Assembly (NCBI RefSeq): GCF_002531725.1 | Contig: NZ_NWSQ01000013.1 | Span: 150,452-214,451, forward strand | Length of the DNA: 64,000 bases | Direction: 5' to 3' | DNA from: Rhizobium sp. L43 | Lineage (GTDB): Bacteria; Pseudomonadota; Alphaproteobacteria; Rhizobiales; Rhizobiaceae | Shown: piece by piece, positions 17,326 through 25,987 of the stretch | Position numbering within the stretch: the stretch's first letter is position 1 | Layout of the letters: every line of letters begins with the position of its first letter | The notes under the pieces: model-generated | The model's input: the letters and a program-made list of their open reading frames with translations, nothing else | Databases searched by the model: none | Told to the model about the DNA's origin: nothing | Position numbers and translations under genes: made by a program

Positions 17326-18054
17326 CTAAGCTTCGCGTCCAAGGGCGGGGAAGAATTGCAGCACCGCGCCGATGACGTAAAGATAGAGCCCGGTCACGAT
17401 AAAGAGAATGAGCGCCCATTCGGGGGTGTCGAAATGCATCAGCAGCGAAAAAATGCCGAGCGCCGACCACAGGAAAAACACGCCGAGATTGAGCGGGCGC
17501 AACCTTTTGACCCGGACCGGGTGCAGGAAGTTGATCGGCAGGAAGGTCAGCACCACCGAGACGATGACGACGGCGAGCGCCGTCGTGGCGCTGGCATCGA
17601 TAACGAACAGGGTGAATACGATCATGTTCCAGACGACCGGGAAGCCGGAGAAAAAATACTCGTCCGTCTTCATGCCCATATCGGCATAATAGATGGCGCT
17701 GGAGACGACGATCATGCCGGCGGCGACGAAGGACCAGGGCTCGCCGATCATGCCGCTCTGATAGAGCGCGAAAGCCGGCAGCAGCACATAGGTGACGTAA
17801 TCGATGATATTGTCGAGTGTATCGCCCGACCAGTTCGGCAGCACTTCCTTGACGCGCACCTTGCGGGCGATCGGCCCGTCTATGCCGTCGACGAGAAGCG
17901 CAAGCCCCAGCCACCAGAACATGTCGATGAAGCGGTGCTCGGCGGCGGCGACGACGCCGAGAAAGGCAAGGAAGGAACCGGAGGCCGTCAGGATATGGAC
18001 GGAGAAGGCGCGCATCTCCGCGTAAGGAACGCGCTTATAGTTGAAAATCTTCAT
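17326..18054 (-). CDS. pcs: phosphatidylcholine synthase
   Basis: Pcs condenses choline with CDP-diacylglycerol to make phosphatidylcholine in one membrane-bound step, a pathway characteristic of rhizobia and other host-associated bacteria. The 242 residues contain about eight membrane segments. The modified CDP-alcohol phosphotransferase motif is seen around residues 57-85: DGPIAR, then twelve residues, then GDTLDNIID. This is the DG(x)2AR(x)12G(x)3D(x)3D form that sets Pcs apart from other family members. The start MKIFNYKRVPYAEMRAFSVH fits known rhizobial Pcs. Confidence 0.95.
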   Translation of the reverse strand: MKIFNYKRVPYAEMRAFSVHILTASGSFLAFLGVVAAAEHRFIDMFWWLGLALLVDGIDGPIARKVRVKEVLPNWSGDTLDNIIDYVTYVLLPAFALYQSGMIGEPWSFVAAGMIVVSSAIYYADMGMKTDEYFFSGFPVVWNMIVFTLFVIDASATTALAVVIVSVVLTFLPINFLHPVRVKRLRPLNLGVFFLWSALGIFSLLMHFDTPEWALILFIVTGLYLYVIGAVLQFFPALGREA

Positions 18055-18420
18055 ATTCCCCCGACCGCCCTATCGTGCTCGCCCCGGCAAGCATCGTTAT
18101 CAGCCACACCTCGCCGGATCCTGTTGCTGAATCGGGTTCCGCCGCCGTAGGCCTTTGTTGTCGCACCGTTTTTGCCGAAAACCGGTATCCATGTCAGGCG
18201 CGCCGTTCTAATATGCATCCTTTGCCGGGCTTCGCCAGCGGGAAATACGACATTCCCCCGTCCGCTGCTCGCTCCCTGCGGGGCATTGAATCCTGACAAT
18301 GACATGCATATTTCCCTTCTGAAGCGTCGCGTGGAATGGAATGCCTTTAATTCCGGCCCGATATGTAATATCAGCCTCGCATCCGACAGTTCATCCGACG
18401 AAACGGGATCCTCTACCGCA
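18055..18420. other. 366-bp divergent intergenic region between pcs and fpr
   Basis: This gap separates the diverging pcs and ferredoxin-NADP reductase genes and should contain both promoters. No convincing coding frame was found; the frames present lack ribosome sites and read as out-of-phase shadows. No clear terminator, palindrome or riboswitch-like structure was recognised. The ATG at 18421 is preceded only by a weak GGGATCC site. Confidence 0.5.
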
Positions 18421-19233
18421 ATGAACGCGCCTGCAAAGACCGAAGACTTCGCCCCGTCCATCCCCGCCGGCGTCTATGCCGAGACGGTGCTCGCTGTGAC
18501 GCATTACACCGACCGGCTCTTCCGCTTCACGATGACCCGGCCGCAGGGCTTCCGTTTCCGTTCCGGCGAATTCGCGATGATCGGCCTGATGGTCGACGGC
18601 AAGCCGGTCTTCCGCGCCTATTCGATCGCCAGCCCCGCCTGGGCCGAAGAGCTCGAGTTCTTCTCGATCAAGGTGCCGGACGGCCCGCTGACCTCGCATC
18701 TGCAGGCGATCAAGCCGGGCGACCAGGTGCTGATGCGCAAGAAGCCGACGGGCACGCTGGTGCTCGATGCGCTGACCCCCGGCCGTCGTCTCTATATGTT
18801 CTCGACGGGCACGGGCGTTGCGCCCTTCGCCAGCCTGATCCGCGATCCCGAGACCTATGAAAAGTTCGAGGAAGTCATCCTCACCCACACGACCCGCGAT
18901 GTCGCCGAGCTGAAATACGGCTTCGACCTCGTGCACGAAATCCAGAACGACGAATTGCTGAAGGAAGTCGTCGGCGACAAGCTGCGCCACTATGCGACCG
19001 TCACGCGCGAGGATTTCGAATATCGCGGCCGCATCACCGACCTGATTTCGTCAGGCAAGCTGTTTACCGATCTCGGCGTACCACCGCTCGATCCGACAAT
19101 CGACCGCGGCATGATCTGCGGCTCCTCGGCGATGCTGAAGGATACCAAGGAACTGCTCGAAAAGGCCGGCCTCAACGAAGGCGCCAACAGCAAGCCCGCC
19201 GAATTCGTCATCGAGCGCGCTTTCGTCGGCTGA
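18421..19233 (+). CDS. fpr: ferredoxin-NADP(+) reductase
   Basis: An FAD enzyme that exchanges electrons between NADPH and ferredoxin or flavodoxin. The start at the ATG giving MNAPAKTEDFAPS makes a protein of 270 residues, typical for bacterial Fpr; a longer open frame from 18172 has no family resemblance upstream. The FAD-binding motif RAYSIAS lies at residues 65-71. The NADP-binding stretch FSTGTGVAPFASLIRD lies at about 127-142. The C-terminus is VIERAFVG, close to the bacterial Fpr ending in which the short tail after a conserved aromatic residue stacks on FAD. A terminator-like hairpin follows. Confidence 0.95.
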   Translation: MNAPAKTEDFAPSIPAGVYAETVLAVTHYTDRLFRFTMTRPQGFRFRSGEFAMIGLMVDGKPVFRAYSIASPAWAEELEFFSIKVPDGPLTSHLQAIKPGDQVLMRKKPTGTLVLDALTPGRRLYMFSTGTGVAPFASLIRDPETYEKFEEVILTHTTRDVAELKYGFDLVHEIQNDELLKEVVGDKLRHYATVTREDFEYRGRITDLISSGKLFTDLGVPPLDPTIDRGMICGSSAMLKDTKELLEKAGLNEGANSKPAEFVIERAFVG

Positions 19234-19261
19234 GGTTTTTCTCGACAATCAGATCTGGCAG

Positions 19262-19285
19262 CGGCTCCGGAAACGGGGCCGTTTC
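19262..19285 (+). terminator. probable terminator between fpr and the convergent GntR gene
   Basis: CGGCTCC (19262-19268) pairs with GGGGCCG (19275-19281), with one G-T pair and a 6-base loop, and is followed by TTTCTATT. It lies 29 bp past the fpr stop and touches the end of the convergent GntR gene. The T run is imperfect. Confidence 0.6.
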
Positions 19286-19899
19286 TATTCCTGGCTGAGA
19301 TAGTTGATCAGCGTCGCCATGGTGGCGCGCGCCTCATCCGGCCTGCCCTGATGGATGGCGTGGATGACGGCGACATGCAGGGCGATGGCGCGATCCATGC
19401 GCTCCGGGCTTGCGGTGGAGTACCAGAGACGGCGCGAATGCGTCTGAACCGGACCGAGCGCCGCCATGATGAAGCCGTTCGGGCAGGCATCTTCGAGGAT
19501 TTCGTCGAAGGCCTTGTCGGCGGCGAAGAAGCCGGCGAGATCGCCGGTGACGGCACATTCGCCCATGACGCGGGCGCAATCGATGAGGCGCGCGCGCTGT
19601 TCGTCGCTCGCATGTTCGGCGACAAGGCTTGCCGCGATCGGCTCCAGCTCGCGTCGCACCTGCATGACATTGCCATGATCCCCAGCCGCGATCTCGGCGA
19701 CCTGCAGCCCGACGCGCGGTTTCACCAGGATCAGCCCCTGCCAGGCGAGCTTCTGGATCGCCTCGCGCACCGGCGTACGCCCGTGGCCCGCCATATCGAT
19801 CAGCTGCTTTTCAGTGACCAGCGCGCCGGGCTTCAGCGCCAGCGTCACGATCAGATGCTCCAGCGCGAGATAGGCAAGATGGCTTTGTGAAGTCTGCAA
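19285..19899 (-). CDS. GntR-family transcriptional regulator (FCD subfamily)
   Basis: A 204-residue regulator, a little shorter than most FCD members. The winged helix (about residues 5-70) contains KQLIDMAGHGRTPVREAIQKLAWQGLI; the FCD domain (about 75-195) shows RRELEPIAASLVAEHA and ALHVAVIHAIHQG. The only start after an in-frame TGA is TTG, with a weak ribosome site, so the exact N-terminus is uncertain. Two overlapping palindromes lie 21-38 bp upstream and may be an autoregulatory operator. It converges with fpr and its target is unknown. Confidence 0.88.
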   Translation of the reverse strand: MQTSQSHLAYLALEHLIVTLALKPGALVTEKQLIDMAGHGRTPVREAIQKLAWQGLILVKPRVGLQVAEIAAGDHGNVMQVRRELEPIAASLVAEHASDEQRARLIDCARVMGECAVTGDLAGFFAADKAFDEILEDACPNGFIMAALGPVQTHSRRLWYSTASPERMDRAIALHVAVIHAIHQGRPDEARATMATLINYLSQE

Positions 19900-19919
19900 T
19901 GCGGAAACCCGTTGCCAGC

Positions 19920-19937
19920 TGATATATCACATAGTGA
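19920..19937. promoter_or_regulatory. overlapping palindromes upstream of the GntR gene (candidate operator)
   Basis: TGATATATCA (19920-19929) is a perfect 10-bp palindrome and overlaps TCACATAGTGA (19927-19937), a palindrome with a 3-base centre. They lie just upstream of the TTG start at 19899, where an autorepressor would bind. Binding by the adjacent GntR protein is inference. Confidence 0.45.
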
Positions 19938-20122
19938 CACGGTCAAAAACCGAAGACAAGTCGGCATTGAAATATCAGAATAGAGACAGATAGATAACAT
20001 AGGTGAGGCTGCTGAAAACCGGCGAGACATTGACGTCTGCGCCGTGAAGGCTCGTGCAACTCGCCCCGGCCTGCTGAGGCACACCGCGTCGGCTGCTTCA
20101 TCAGGCCGGCACCTTCCCTCGG

Positions 20123-20482
20123 TCACTCCTTGCGGAACGCCCGGCTGGAAACCGAGATCGAATTTTGACAGGGGTCTTTTGCATTGGCGAACAGATAGCC
20201 ATCGGCTTTATGGATGGCACCGAACTCCAGGCCGTTCTCCGCGCATCGTCTGCAAAAAGCCTCGACATCCTCCACGTCGAAGACCAGCTTGACCGTGGAT
20301 TGACCGCTCCGCTGCCCCTTGGCGGCCTGGTGCAACATAATATTCGCGCCGCCGTCCTGAGCGACCAGTTCAATGATCCTGTCGCCAGGCAGGCTGGTCG
20401 CCTTGAAACCGAAGTGCTTCTCATAAAACCGCGCCGTTTCCTCGACATTCCTAGCGTAGATCACCAGCCTGTTGAGCGGCAT
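20123..20482 (-). CDS. VOC (glyoxalase/bleomycin-resistance fold) family protein
   Basis: A 119-residue protein of the vicinal oxygen chelate superfamily. The start is the ATG giving MPLNRLVIYARNVEETARFY, supported by CGGAGG nine bases upstream. The pattern ARNVEETARFYEKHFGFKAT at the N-terminus and the C-terminal AKDPCQNSISVSS region are typical of single-domain VOC proteins that dimerise to form a metal site. Enzymatic activity is not predictable. It stands alone between the GntR gene and the MacAB-like operon. Confidence 0.85.
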   Translation of the reverse strand: MPLNRLVIYARNVEETARFYEKHFGFKATSLPGDRIIELVAQDGGANIMLHQAAKGQRSGQSTVKLVFDVEDVEAFCRRCAENGLEFGAIHKADGYLFANAKDPCQNSISVSSRAFRKE

Positions 20483-20557
20483 GATGCCAGCCTCCGATAG
20501 CGCTTGCATTCGATTAACAAGAGTAGAGAGACATCACGCGTTTTGCCACGGCCTTTT

Positions 20558-21760
20558 TCACTCATGCCGCAGCGCCTCGATGGGATTCAACTGCGCTGCC
20601 CGTCTCGCCGGGAAATAGCCGAAGATCATACCGATCGCCGCAGAGAACAGGAAGGCGATGGCGACCATCAATGGGCTGAAGACGAACGGCACCTTCAGCA
20701 GTGTCACAGCGCCGAAGCCGAGGCTCAGGCCAAGCATAATGCCGGTGATGCCGCCGAACAGCGACAGCGCCACGGCTTCGACCAGGAACTGGGTGAGCAC
20801 CTGGTTTTCGAGCGCGCCGATCGCCAGGCGGATGCCGATTTCGCGGGTTCGCTCGGTGACGGAGACCAGCATGATGTTCATGATGCCGATGCCGCCGACG
20901 AGCAGGCTGATCGCGGCGACGGCGCCGAGCAGGCCGGTCAGCAGCGTCGTCGTGCCGGTCATCGCCTCGGCGATCTGCGTCATGTCGTTGACGTTGAAAT
21001 CGTCCTGGCGGCCGGGAATGATCTTGCGGCGCTCGCGCAGGAGATTTTCGACGTCGGATTGTACTTTGGCCGTGGAGACGCCGTCACGCGCCGAGATGAT
21101 GATCTGCGGCACGTTGGAACTGCCGCTGATGCGCCGCTGGAACATCTTGACCGGCATGATGACGACATCGTCCTGGTCGTTGCCCATGCCGGACTGGCCG
21201 CGCTTGGCCAGCACACCGATGACCGGGCATGAGACCTTGCCGACGCGGATCTGCTGGCCTGTGGGATCGGCGCTGCCGAAAAGCTGCGAGCGCACCGTTT
21301 CGCCGATGATGCAGCGCGCCTGGCCACGTTCCTCGGCGGGCGTGAAATTGCGGCCGAGCGCCAGATTCCAGTCCTGGGCGACGAAATAATCATTGGTGGT
21401 GCCCGACACGCTGGTCGAATGGTTCTGGCCGCCGAAAATCACCGTCGCCGTCGACTGGTTGAGCGGCGCCACGGCCCTGAGGCCGCCGATCTGGTCACGG
21501 ATCGCCGCGACGTCCTTGATACTGAAGCGCTTGGCCTCGGAGCTCGCCCGGCCGGGGCCGAACTGGCCGGGACGGACGAACAGCATGTTGGTGCCGAGCC
21601 GCGACAGTTCGGTCGACACCTGTGCTGTGGTGCCGTTGCCGATCGTCACCAGCGCGATGACGGCGGCAACGCCGATGACGACGCCGAGCACGGTCAGGAA
21701 GGAGCGCAGCATGTTGCGGCTGATGGCCCGCAGCGCCAGCTTGAGCGTCTCAAAGAACAT
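20558..21760 (-). CDS. MacB-like ABC transporter permease
   Basis: A 400-residue permease with the MacB_PCD plus FtsX layout. The start MFFETLKLALRAISRNMLRS precedes the first membrane helix (about residues 21-45, SFLTVLGVVIGVAAVIALVTIG). A periplasmic domain of roughly 220 residues follows. Three C-terminal helices begin near LLTGLLGAVAAISLLVGGIGIMNIML, with the conserved VTERTREIGIRLAIGA loop. In MacB proper the ATPase is fused to the permease; here it is a separate gene that overlaps this start by 11 bases. The set with the adaptor upstream resembles export systems for peptides, macrolides or siderophores. Confidence 0.92.
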   Translation of the reverse strand: MFFETLKLALRAISRNMLRSFLTVLGVVIGVAAVIALVTIGNGTTAQVSTELSRLGTNMLFVRPGQFGPGRASSEAKRFSIKDVAAIRDQIGGLRAVAPLNQSTATVIFGGQNHSTSVSGTTNDYFVAQDWNLALGRNFTPAEERGQARCIIGETVRSQLFGSADPTGQQIRVGKVSCPVIGVLAKRGQSGMGNDQDDVVIMPVKMFQRRISGSSNVPQIIISARDGVSTAKVQSDVENLLRERRKIIPGRQDDFNVNDMTQIAEAMTGTTTLLTGLLGAVAAISLLVGGIGIMNIMLVSVTERTREIGIRLAIGALENQVLTQFLVEAVALSLFGGITGIMLGLSLGFGAVTLLKVPFVFSPLMVAIAFLFSAAIGMIFGYFPARRAAQLNPIEALRHE

Positions 21761-22466
21761 GATCCGCCCTCCTCCGATGCTCGACCTCGGTCTCCAGCTT
21801 GCCGTCGACGAAACGCAGCAGCCGCTGCGCATAGGCGGCGATATCGGGCTCATGGGTGACCATGACGATGGTGATGCCCTGCTCGCGGTTCAGCCGCGTC
21901 ATCAGATCCATGATCTCGACGCTGGTCTTCGTATCGAGATTGCCGGTGGGTTCGTCGGCCAAGAGCAGCGCCGGCTCGGTGACGATGGCGCGGGCGATGG
22001 CCACACGCTGCTGCTGGCCGCCGGACAATTCCTGGGTCTTGTGATGTTCGCGGCCGGTGAGGCCGACCAGCGCCAGGGCTTCGCGGGCCCGCTCGCGCCG
22101 TTCGCGCACCCCCATGCCGCGATAGATCAGCGGCAGCTCGACATTCTCGACCGCCGAGGTGCGCGACAGGAGGTTGAAGCCTTGGAAGACGAAGCCGAGC
22201 ATATGGCGGCGCAGCAGCGTCAGCTGGCTGCGGTCGAAGCCGCTAGTCGGAATGCCTTCGAAAATGTAGTCGCCTGATGTCGGCACGTCGAGGCAGCCGA
22301 GGATGTTCATCGCCGTCGACTTGCCGGAGCCGGATGGACCCATGATCGCGACGAATTCATGGGCGTTGATCGCAAGGTCGACGTGGTCGAGCGCACGGAT
22401 CGCCGCCTCGCCCTCGCCGTAGATTTTCGAGACCTGGCTGAATTCGATGAGCGGCGGGCTTGCCAT
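21750..22466 (-). CDS. MacB/LolD-type ABC transporter ATP-binding protein
   Basis: A 238-residue ATPase. Walker A is GPSGSGKSTAMNILG, the signature ELSGGQQQRVAIARA, Walker B LLLADEPTGNLD, and the H-loop VTHEPDIAAYAQ. The segment LDVPTSGDYIFEGIP is typical of the LolD/MacB group, which drives mechanotransmission rather than classical translocation. The start has ribosome site GGAGAGACGG, and the end overlaps the permease start. Confidence 0.94.
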   Translation of the reverse strand: MASPPLIEFSQVSKIYGEGEAAIRALDHVDLAINAHEFVAIMGPSGSGKSTAMNILGCLDVPTSGDYIFEGIPTSGFDRSQLTLLRRHMLGFVFQGFNLLSRTSAVENVELPLIYRGMGVRERRERAREALALVGLTGREHHKTQELSGGQQQRVAIARAIVTEPALLLADEPTGNLDTKTSVEIMDLMTRLNREQGITIVMVTHEPDIAAYAQRLLRFVDGKLETEVEHRRRADHVL

Positions 22467-22478
22467 CCGTCTCTCCGC

Positions 22479-23771
22479 CTAGTTCGCACGCGTCGTGGCG
22501 TCGGTCACCAGGGCATCATCTTGCTTGATGTCGCCGGAGACAACCTGGGTGAACTGGCCGTCGGATGAGCCGACCTGGATGATAACAGGCACAGGCCGGC
22601 CATTACGCAGCACCCAGACGCGCCGTTGCGTGCCGGTCAGCGCCGAACCGGCATTGTTGTTGCGCTGGCGCGGCGGGCCGAAGATGCCGAAAATACCGCG
22701 GCCGCGCCTTTCGGCCTGCGCCGGGGCGTAGCGCAGCGCGGCGTTCGGCACCATCAGCGTATCCTTGACGGCCTCGACGGTGACATCGGCCGTCGCCGTC
22801 ATGCCGGGGCGCAACAGCAGATCGGCATTGTCGACCGTTAGTACCGCCTTATAGGTGACGACGTTGTTGACCACTTCGGAGGCGAAGCGGATCTGCTCGA
22901 TCTCGGCGGGAAAAGTCCGGTCGGGATAGGCATCCACCGTAAACTTCGCCTTCTGGCCGACGGCGATCTGGCCGACATCGGCCTCGTCGACATCGACCTG
23001 CAGCTCCATCTTCTTCAGGTCGCCGGCAATGGTGAAAAGGATCGGCGCCGACAGCGAGGCCGCGACCGTGGCGCCCGGATTGACCGAGCGGGTGAGGATG
23101 ACGCCGTCGATCGGCGAGATGATCTTCGCCTTGGCGAGATTGACCTCGGCCAGCTGCAGGTCGGCCTCCGAGGCCAGCACCTCGGCTTCGTTGATGTCTT
23201 TGGCGGCGACAGCGGAATCATATTTGTAGGTGGCGTCGTCGAGGCTCTGCTGGGTGGAGACATTGCTCCTGACCAGGCTCTTCAACCGCTCGAGCGAGGT
23301 GGCCGCCGATTGCATATCGGCATTGGCCTTGACGACATTCGCCTTGGCCGAATTAAGCTTGGCGCGCGAACTCTTCACATCCGCCTCAAGCTTGTTGGTA
23401 TCGAGAAGGGCGAGTACCTCGCCTGATTTGACCGTGCTGTTGTAGTCGACGTTGACGTCGCGGACGGTGCCGGAAAGTTCGCTCGATATATCCACCTGCT
23501 CGGTCGGCTGCACGGAACCGGTGGCGGTGACGAGCACTGTCAGGTCGCCGCGTTTTGCCGGCTGGGTGGCGTAGCTCACTTCACTCTGCCCGCGGCCCAT
23601 ATAAAAATACCCGGCGACGGCAGCGGCAGCGATGAAGACCAAAAGGATGAGCAGGCGTCCGCGCCAGCGGCTGCGCTTGCCCTGTCGTCCGGATGCGGCA
23701 AGGACGGCTGCGAGGTCGGACGCGCCGCTTGTCTGTGCGCCGGTCTTCTTGCCGGTTCCGGTATCGTTCAT
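22479..23771 (-). CDS. HlyD/MacA-type periplasmic adaptor protein
   Basis: A 430-residue membrane fusion protein, first gene of the three-gene MacAB-like operon. A cytosolic N-terminus of about 40 residues is followed by one membrane helix (LLILLVFIAAAAVAGYFYMG). The lipoyl/barrel-sandwich half motifs flank a long alpha-hairpin (about residues 110-215), rich in Ala, Leu, Lys and Ser, that would contact an outer-membrane channel. The beta-barrel part contains VDVDEADVGQIAVGQKAKFTVDAYP. No TolC gene lies next to this operon. The substrate is unknown. Confidence 0.93.
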   Translation of the reverse strand: MNDTGTGKKTGAQTSGASDLAAVLAASGRQGKRSRWRGRLLILLVFIAAAAVAGYFYMGRGQSEVSYATQPAKRGDLTVLVTATGSVQPTEQVDISSELSGTVRDVNVDYNSTVKSGEVLALLDTNKLEADVKSSRAKLNSAKANVVKANADMQSAATSLERLKSLVRSNVSTQQSLDDATYKYDSAVAAKDINEAEVLASEADLQLAEVNLAKAKIISPIDGVILTRSVNPGATVAASLSAPILFTIAGDLKKMELQVDVDEADVGQIAVGQKAKFTVDAYPDRTFPAEIEQIRFASEVVNNVVTYKAVLTVDNADLLLRPGMTATADVTVEAVKDTLMVPNAALRYAPAQAERRGRGIFGIFGPPRQRNNNAGSALTGTQRRVWVLRNGRPVPVIIQVGSSDGQFTQVVSGDIKQDDALVTDATTRAN

Positions 23772-23929
23772 GTCATCCTCGATCAGTCAGTGGCCGTCTC
23801 GGCCCGCAGCAAAATAAGCACAGCGCAGATGAACCGGGCATTAGCGTTGCCGCGGAAGTGGCACGGAATTGCGGATGGGGGAAATGAAATATTGGTAAGA
23901 AAAGTCAAGTTTCGGTGCGCAAGCGCCCG

Positions 23930-24304
23930 TCAGTCCGCATCCTCGGCAAATTGGCCGGCGCCGGGCACAGGATGCAGCCAGGCTTCGCGCCGCTTGATCC
24001 AGACTTCATAGCCGGGCGTAAGGTCGGTCGGCGGGTCGTCGAGCGAGCCGAGCCGGATTTCCGCCTCATCATCCCTGAGGCAGAAAAGCCGGCTGCCGCA
24101 GGCAGGGCAGAAGCTGCGGCCGGCGAAGGTGGCGATCTCGCCATAGTAGGAAAAAGCCCGGCGCGGCCAGACCGCGAAGAAGACGAAGGCCGAGCCGCTC
24201 GATTTGCGGCAATCGGCGCAGTTGCAGAGGCCGACGCGAAGCGGCTCGCCCTCCACGTGATAGGCGACCGCCCCGCAAAGGCAGCCTCCGGTTCGGATCT
24301 TCAT
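23930..24304 (-). CDS. GFA (CENP-V/GFA domain) family zinc protein
   Basis: A 124-residue single-domain protein of the family that includes glutathione-dependent formaldehyde-activating enzyme. Zinc-binding cysteines are seen in GGCLCGAVAY near the N-terminus, in LCNCADCRKSSG (about residues 26-37) and in SFCPACGSRLF (about 64-74), the three-part pattern of the family. Catalytic activity of most members is unproven. It is followed nine bases later on the same strand by the fpr/VOC side's unrelated operon and preceded by a small DUF3606-like gene, with no clear pathway context. Confidence 0.9.
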   Translation of the reverse strand: MKIRTGGCLCGAVAYHVEGEPLRVGLCNCADCRKSSGSAFVFFAVWPRRAFSYYGEIATFAGRSFCPACGSRLFCLRDDEAEIRLGSLDDPPTDLTPGYEVWIKRREAWLHPVPGAGQFAEDAD

Positions 24305-24313
24305 GATGGGCCG

Positions 24314-24523
24314 TCAGGCATCGAGACTGGACGGAAGGCCCGGCGGGCGCCGCTTAGCCGCCATCAACAGGTCGAGTTCGGTGGCAGACGGGCCAAATTT
24401 CTCATAGAGGCGCTTCGCCTCCTTGTCGTCGAGCCGGTATTTCCTGGCAAATTCGCCGATGCTGTAGGGGCGGCCCCGCAACACTCTTCGCGCCGGGGTC
24501 GCCGTATTCGGTGCGTCGGTCAT
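24314..24523 (-). CDS. small DUF3606-like protein
   Basis: A 69-residue protein starting at MTDAPNTATPARRVLRGRPY, with a good ribosome site (AGGAG) upstream; a longer frame to 24697 is low complexity. The segment SIGEFARKYRLDDKEAKRLYEKFGPSATELDLLM resembles the DUF3606 fold, in which a short helix pair reads the pattern W/Y-x2-K-x-G-V-S-E-E-x-L. The match is by eye only. It lies 9 bp from the GFA gene. The function is unknown. Confidence 0.6.
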   Translation of the reverse strand: MTDAPNTATPARRVLRGRPYSIGEFARKYRLDDKEAKRLYEKFGPSATELDLLMAAKRRPPGLPSSLDA

Positions 24524-24693
24524 GGTTTTCTCCTTTCTTCCTGTGCCCTTTAAGCTAGAGCGACCCGTCGATTTGGAAAGAGCCCGCGAGCCGCATAGCG
24601 GCTTCCGGGCATGGCTGGATGCGGTTGTTTTCCTGGAACGTTTTCGTCGACATGCGCATTTTTTTGATCGAGGTTGCGGGCGAGTGGCCGCCG

Positions 24694-25248
24694 TCATTCC
24701 ATCCTGAACCGGGTGTGGCAGGTCGTGCAGGTCTGTAGCATGAGGTGGAACGCGTGTTCCGCCGCCATCGTCGACAGTTCGTCCTCGTTGCGGACGTGAG
24801 TGCCGAAGGGACCGCTGCCCATCGCCTCTCCGGGCTTCATGCGCATGCTGGCAGTCATCGGCCCGGGGTTCTTCTGCGCGGCGGCATCCAGCGCGACGGC
24901 GTAGTCGCGCAGGTCGTTGGCGATACGGTCGAACCGGTCGCGCTCCTCAAGGATGTTCGGTCCGGCCTTCGACTGCCGACTGTCGGCCGCGGACGCGAAA
25001 TGTGCAGAGAGAACGCCTCCGGACCTGTCGCGGATGGTGTCGGCCGCCCATTTGAACTCGCTGGCCTTGTAGGTCGTCGAAGCCTTGAACATGCCGGAGA
25101 TCGTTTTTGCCGCCGCGGCCATGGCTTTCATGTCCGCCTGCCGAATGGTGACAACGTCCTCCTCGGCGGAAACCATGGCCGCCGTCATCAGGACCGCCGC
25201 CATGAAGGCGAACGGTCCGAATTTGTTCGCGTCAGCTGTTAATTTCAT
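24694..25248 (-). CDS. cytochrome c' family protein
   Basis: A 184-residue exported c-type cytochrome. The N-terminus MKLTADANKFGPFAFMAAVLMTAAMVSA is a signal peptide, so the mature protein is about 156 residues. The heme-binding motif CTTCH lies close to the C-terminus (residues 174-178), the position that defines the four-helix cytochrome c' family. These proteins bind nitric oxide or serve as periplasmic redox carriers. It is divergent from a cytochrome b561 gene 235 bp away, so the two may form an electron-transfer pair. The ribosome site is weak. A short frame that overlaps its start (25232-25420) was not accepted. Confidence 0.9.
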   Translation of the reverse strand: MKLTADANKFGPFAFMAAVLMTAAMVSAEEDVVTIRQADMKAMAAAAKTISGMFKASTTYKASEFKWAADTIRDRSGGVLSAHFASAADSRQSKAGPNILEERDRFDRIANDLRDYAVALDAAAQKNPGPMTASMRMKPGEAMGSGPFGTHVRNEDELSTMAAEHAFHLMLQTCTTCHTRFRME

Positions 25249-25483
25249 CGAGGACGACGCCTGGTTTGGTGACCATGATGCTGCAAAGGATATCCGATGC
25301 CGTGACCGGATATCCGTCTTTATCTGGGCAGCAAGAGGGCGGATGCGCGCCCGTCAGGCGGCCGGCGCATTCCCAGCTTCCAATCGGCGGTTGATCTGTA
25401 GCACTCAGATCTTTTGGCAACCGGGCGATGAGAAAGCATTAACCGTCGCCGGTTAGTCTGCGCCTCTCGCTCGGAGAGGATCG

Positions 25484-25987
25484 ATGAAGAGTGGCTACTC
25501 GCTGGCCCAAATAGGACTCCATTGGCTCGTCGCCTTCATGGTGCCGGTCCAGTATCTGACCGGCGGCAGCATCGAGAGAACCCATCACGCCGTCCACATG
25601 GGTCTCACGCCATCCTCTTGGGACGTTGTCCAGCACCAGCTTCACAACTACGCGGGAATGATGATCGGCCTGCTGATGGGCCTGCGGCTGGTTCTTCGTC
25701 TCCTTCAACCGCCCGAAACCAGCGGGCCCGGTTCATGGGCCGGGCGGGCCGCGAAGGCGCTTCACTACGGCTTCTACGTCGCAATCATCGGACAGGCCTG
25801 CATGGGGTTCGTCGCGAGCTATCTCTCGTTCGCCATCGCGCCGTATCACGTGATCGGGTCGAGGATTATCCTGGCGATGGTCGCGCTGCACCTCGCCGCG
25901 GCGGCCTGGCACACCCTGGTCGCTCGTGACGAGACGGTCGACCGCATGGTGTTCTCGCGCCAGAAGCGGTCAGCCGAGAATTTCTAG
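25484..25987 (+). CDS. cytochrome b561 family membrane protein
   Basis: A 167-residue inner-membrane di-heme cytochrome of the prokaryotic b561 type. Four hydrophobic segments are visible. Conserved heme-ligand histidines are likely H13 (GLHWLVA), H54 (LHNYAG), and histidines in the later helices (LHYGFY near residue 94, LHLAAAAWH at 136 and 143). The ribosome site GGAGAGGATCG precedes the ATG. Such proteins pass electrons from the quinone pool to periplasmic acceptors. The divergent cytochrome c' is the natural candidate partner, though this is inferred from position only. Confidence 0.9.
   Translation: MKSGYSLAQIGLHWLVAFMVPVQYLTGGSIERTHHAVHMGLTPSSWDVVQHQLHNYAGMMIGLLMGLRLVLRLLQPPETSGPGSWAGRAAKALHYGFYVAIIGQACMGFVASYLSFAIAPYHVIGSRIILAMVALHLAAAAWHTLVARDETVDRMVFSRQKRSAENF

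Noticed and set aside
17321..17914. 197-codon frame inside pcs
   Set aside because: It is an out-of-phase shadow of the Pcs gene.
25232..25420. 62-codon minus-strand frame between the cytochrome genes
   Set aside because: It starts with TTG without a good ribosome site, its end overlaps the cytochrome c' start by 17 bases, and it resembles no known protein. It could be a relic but cannot be supported.
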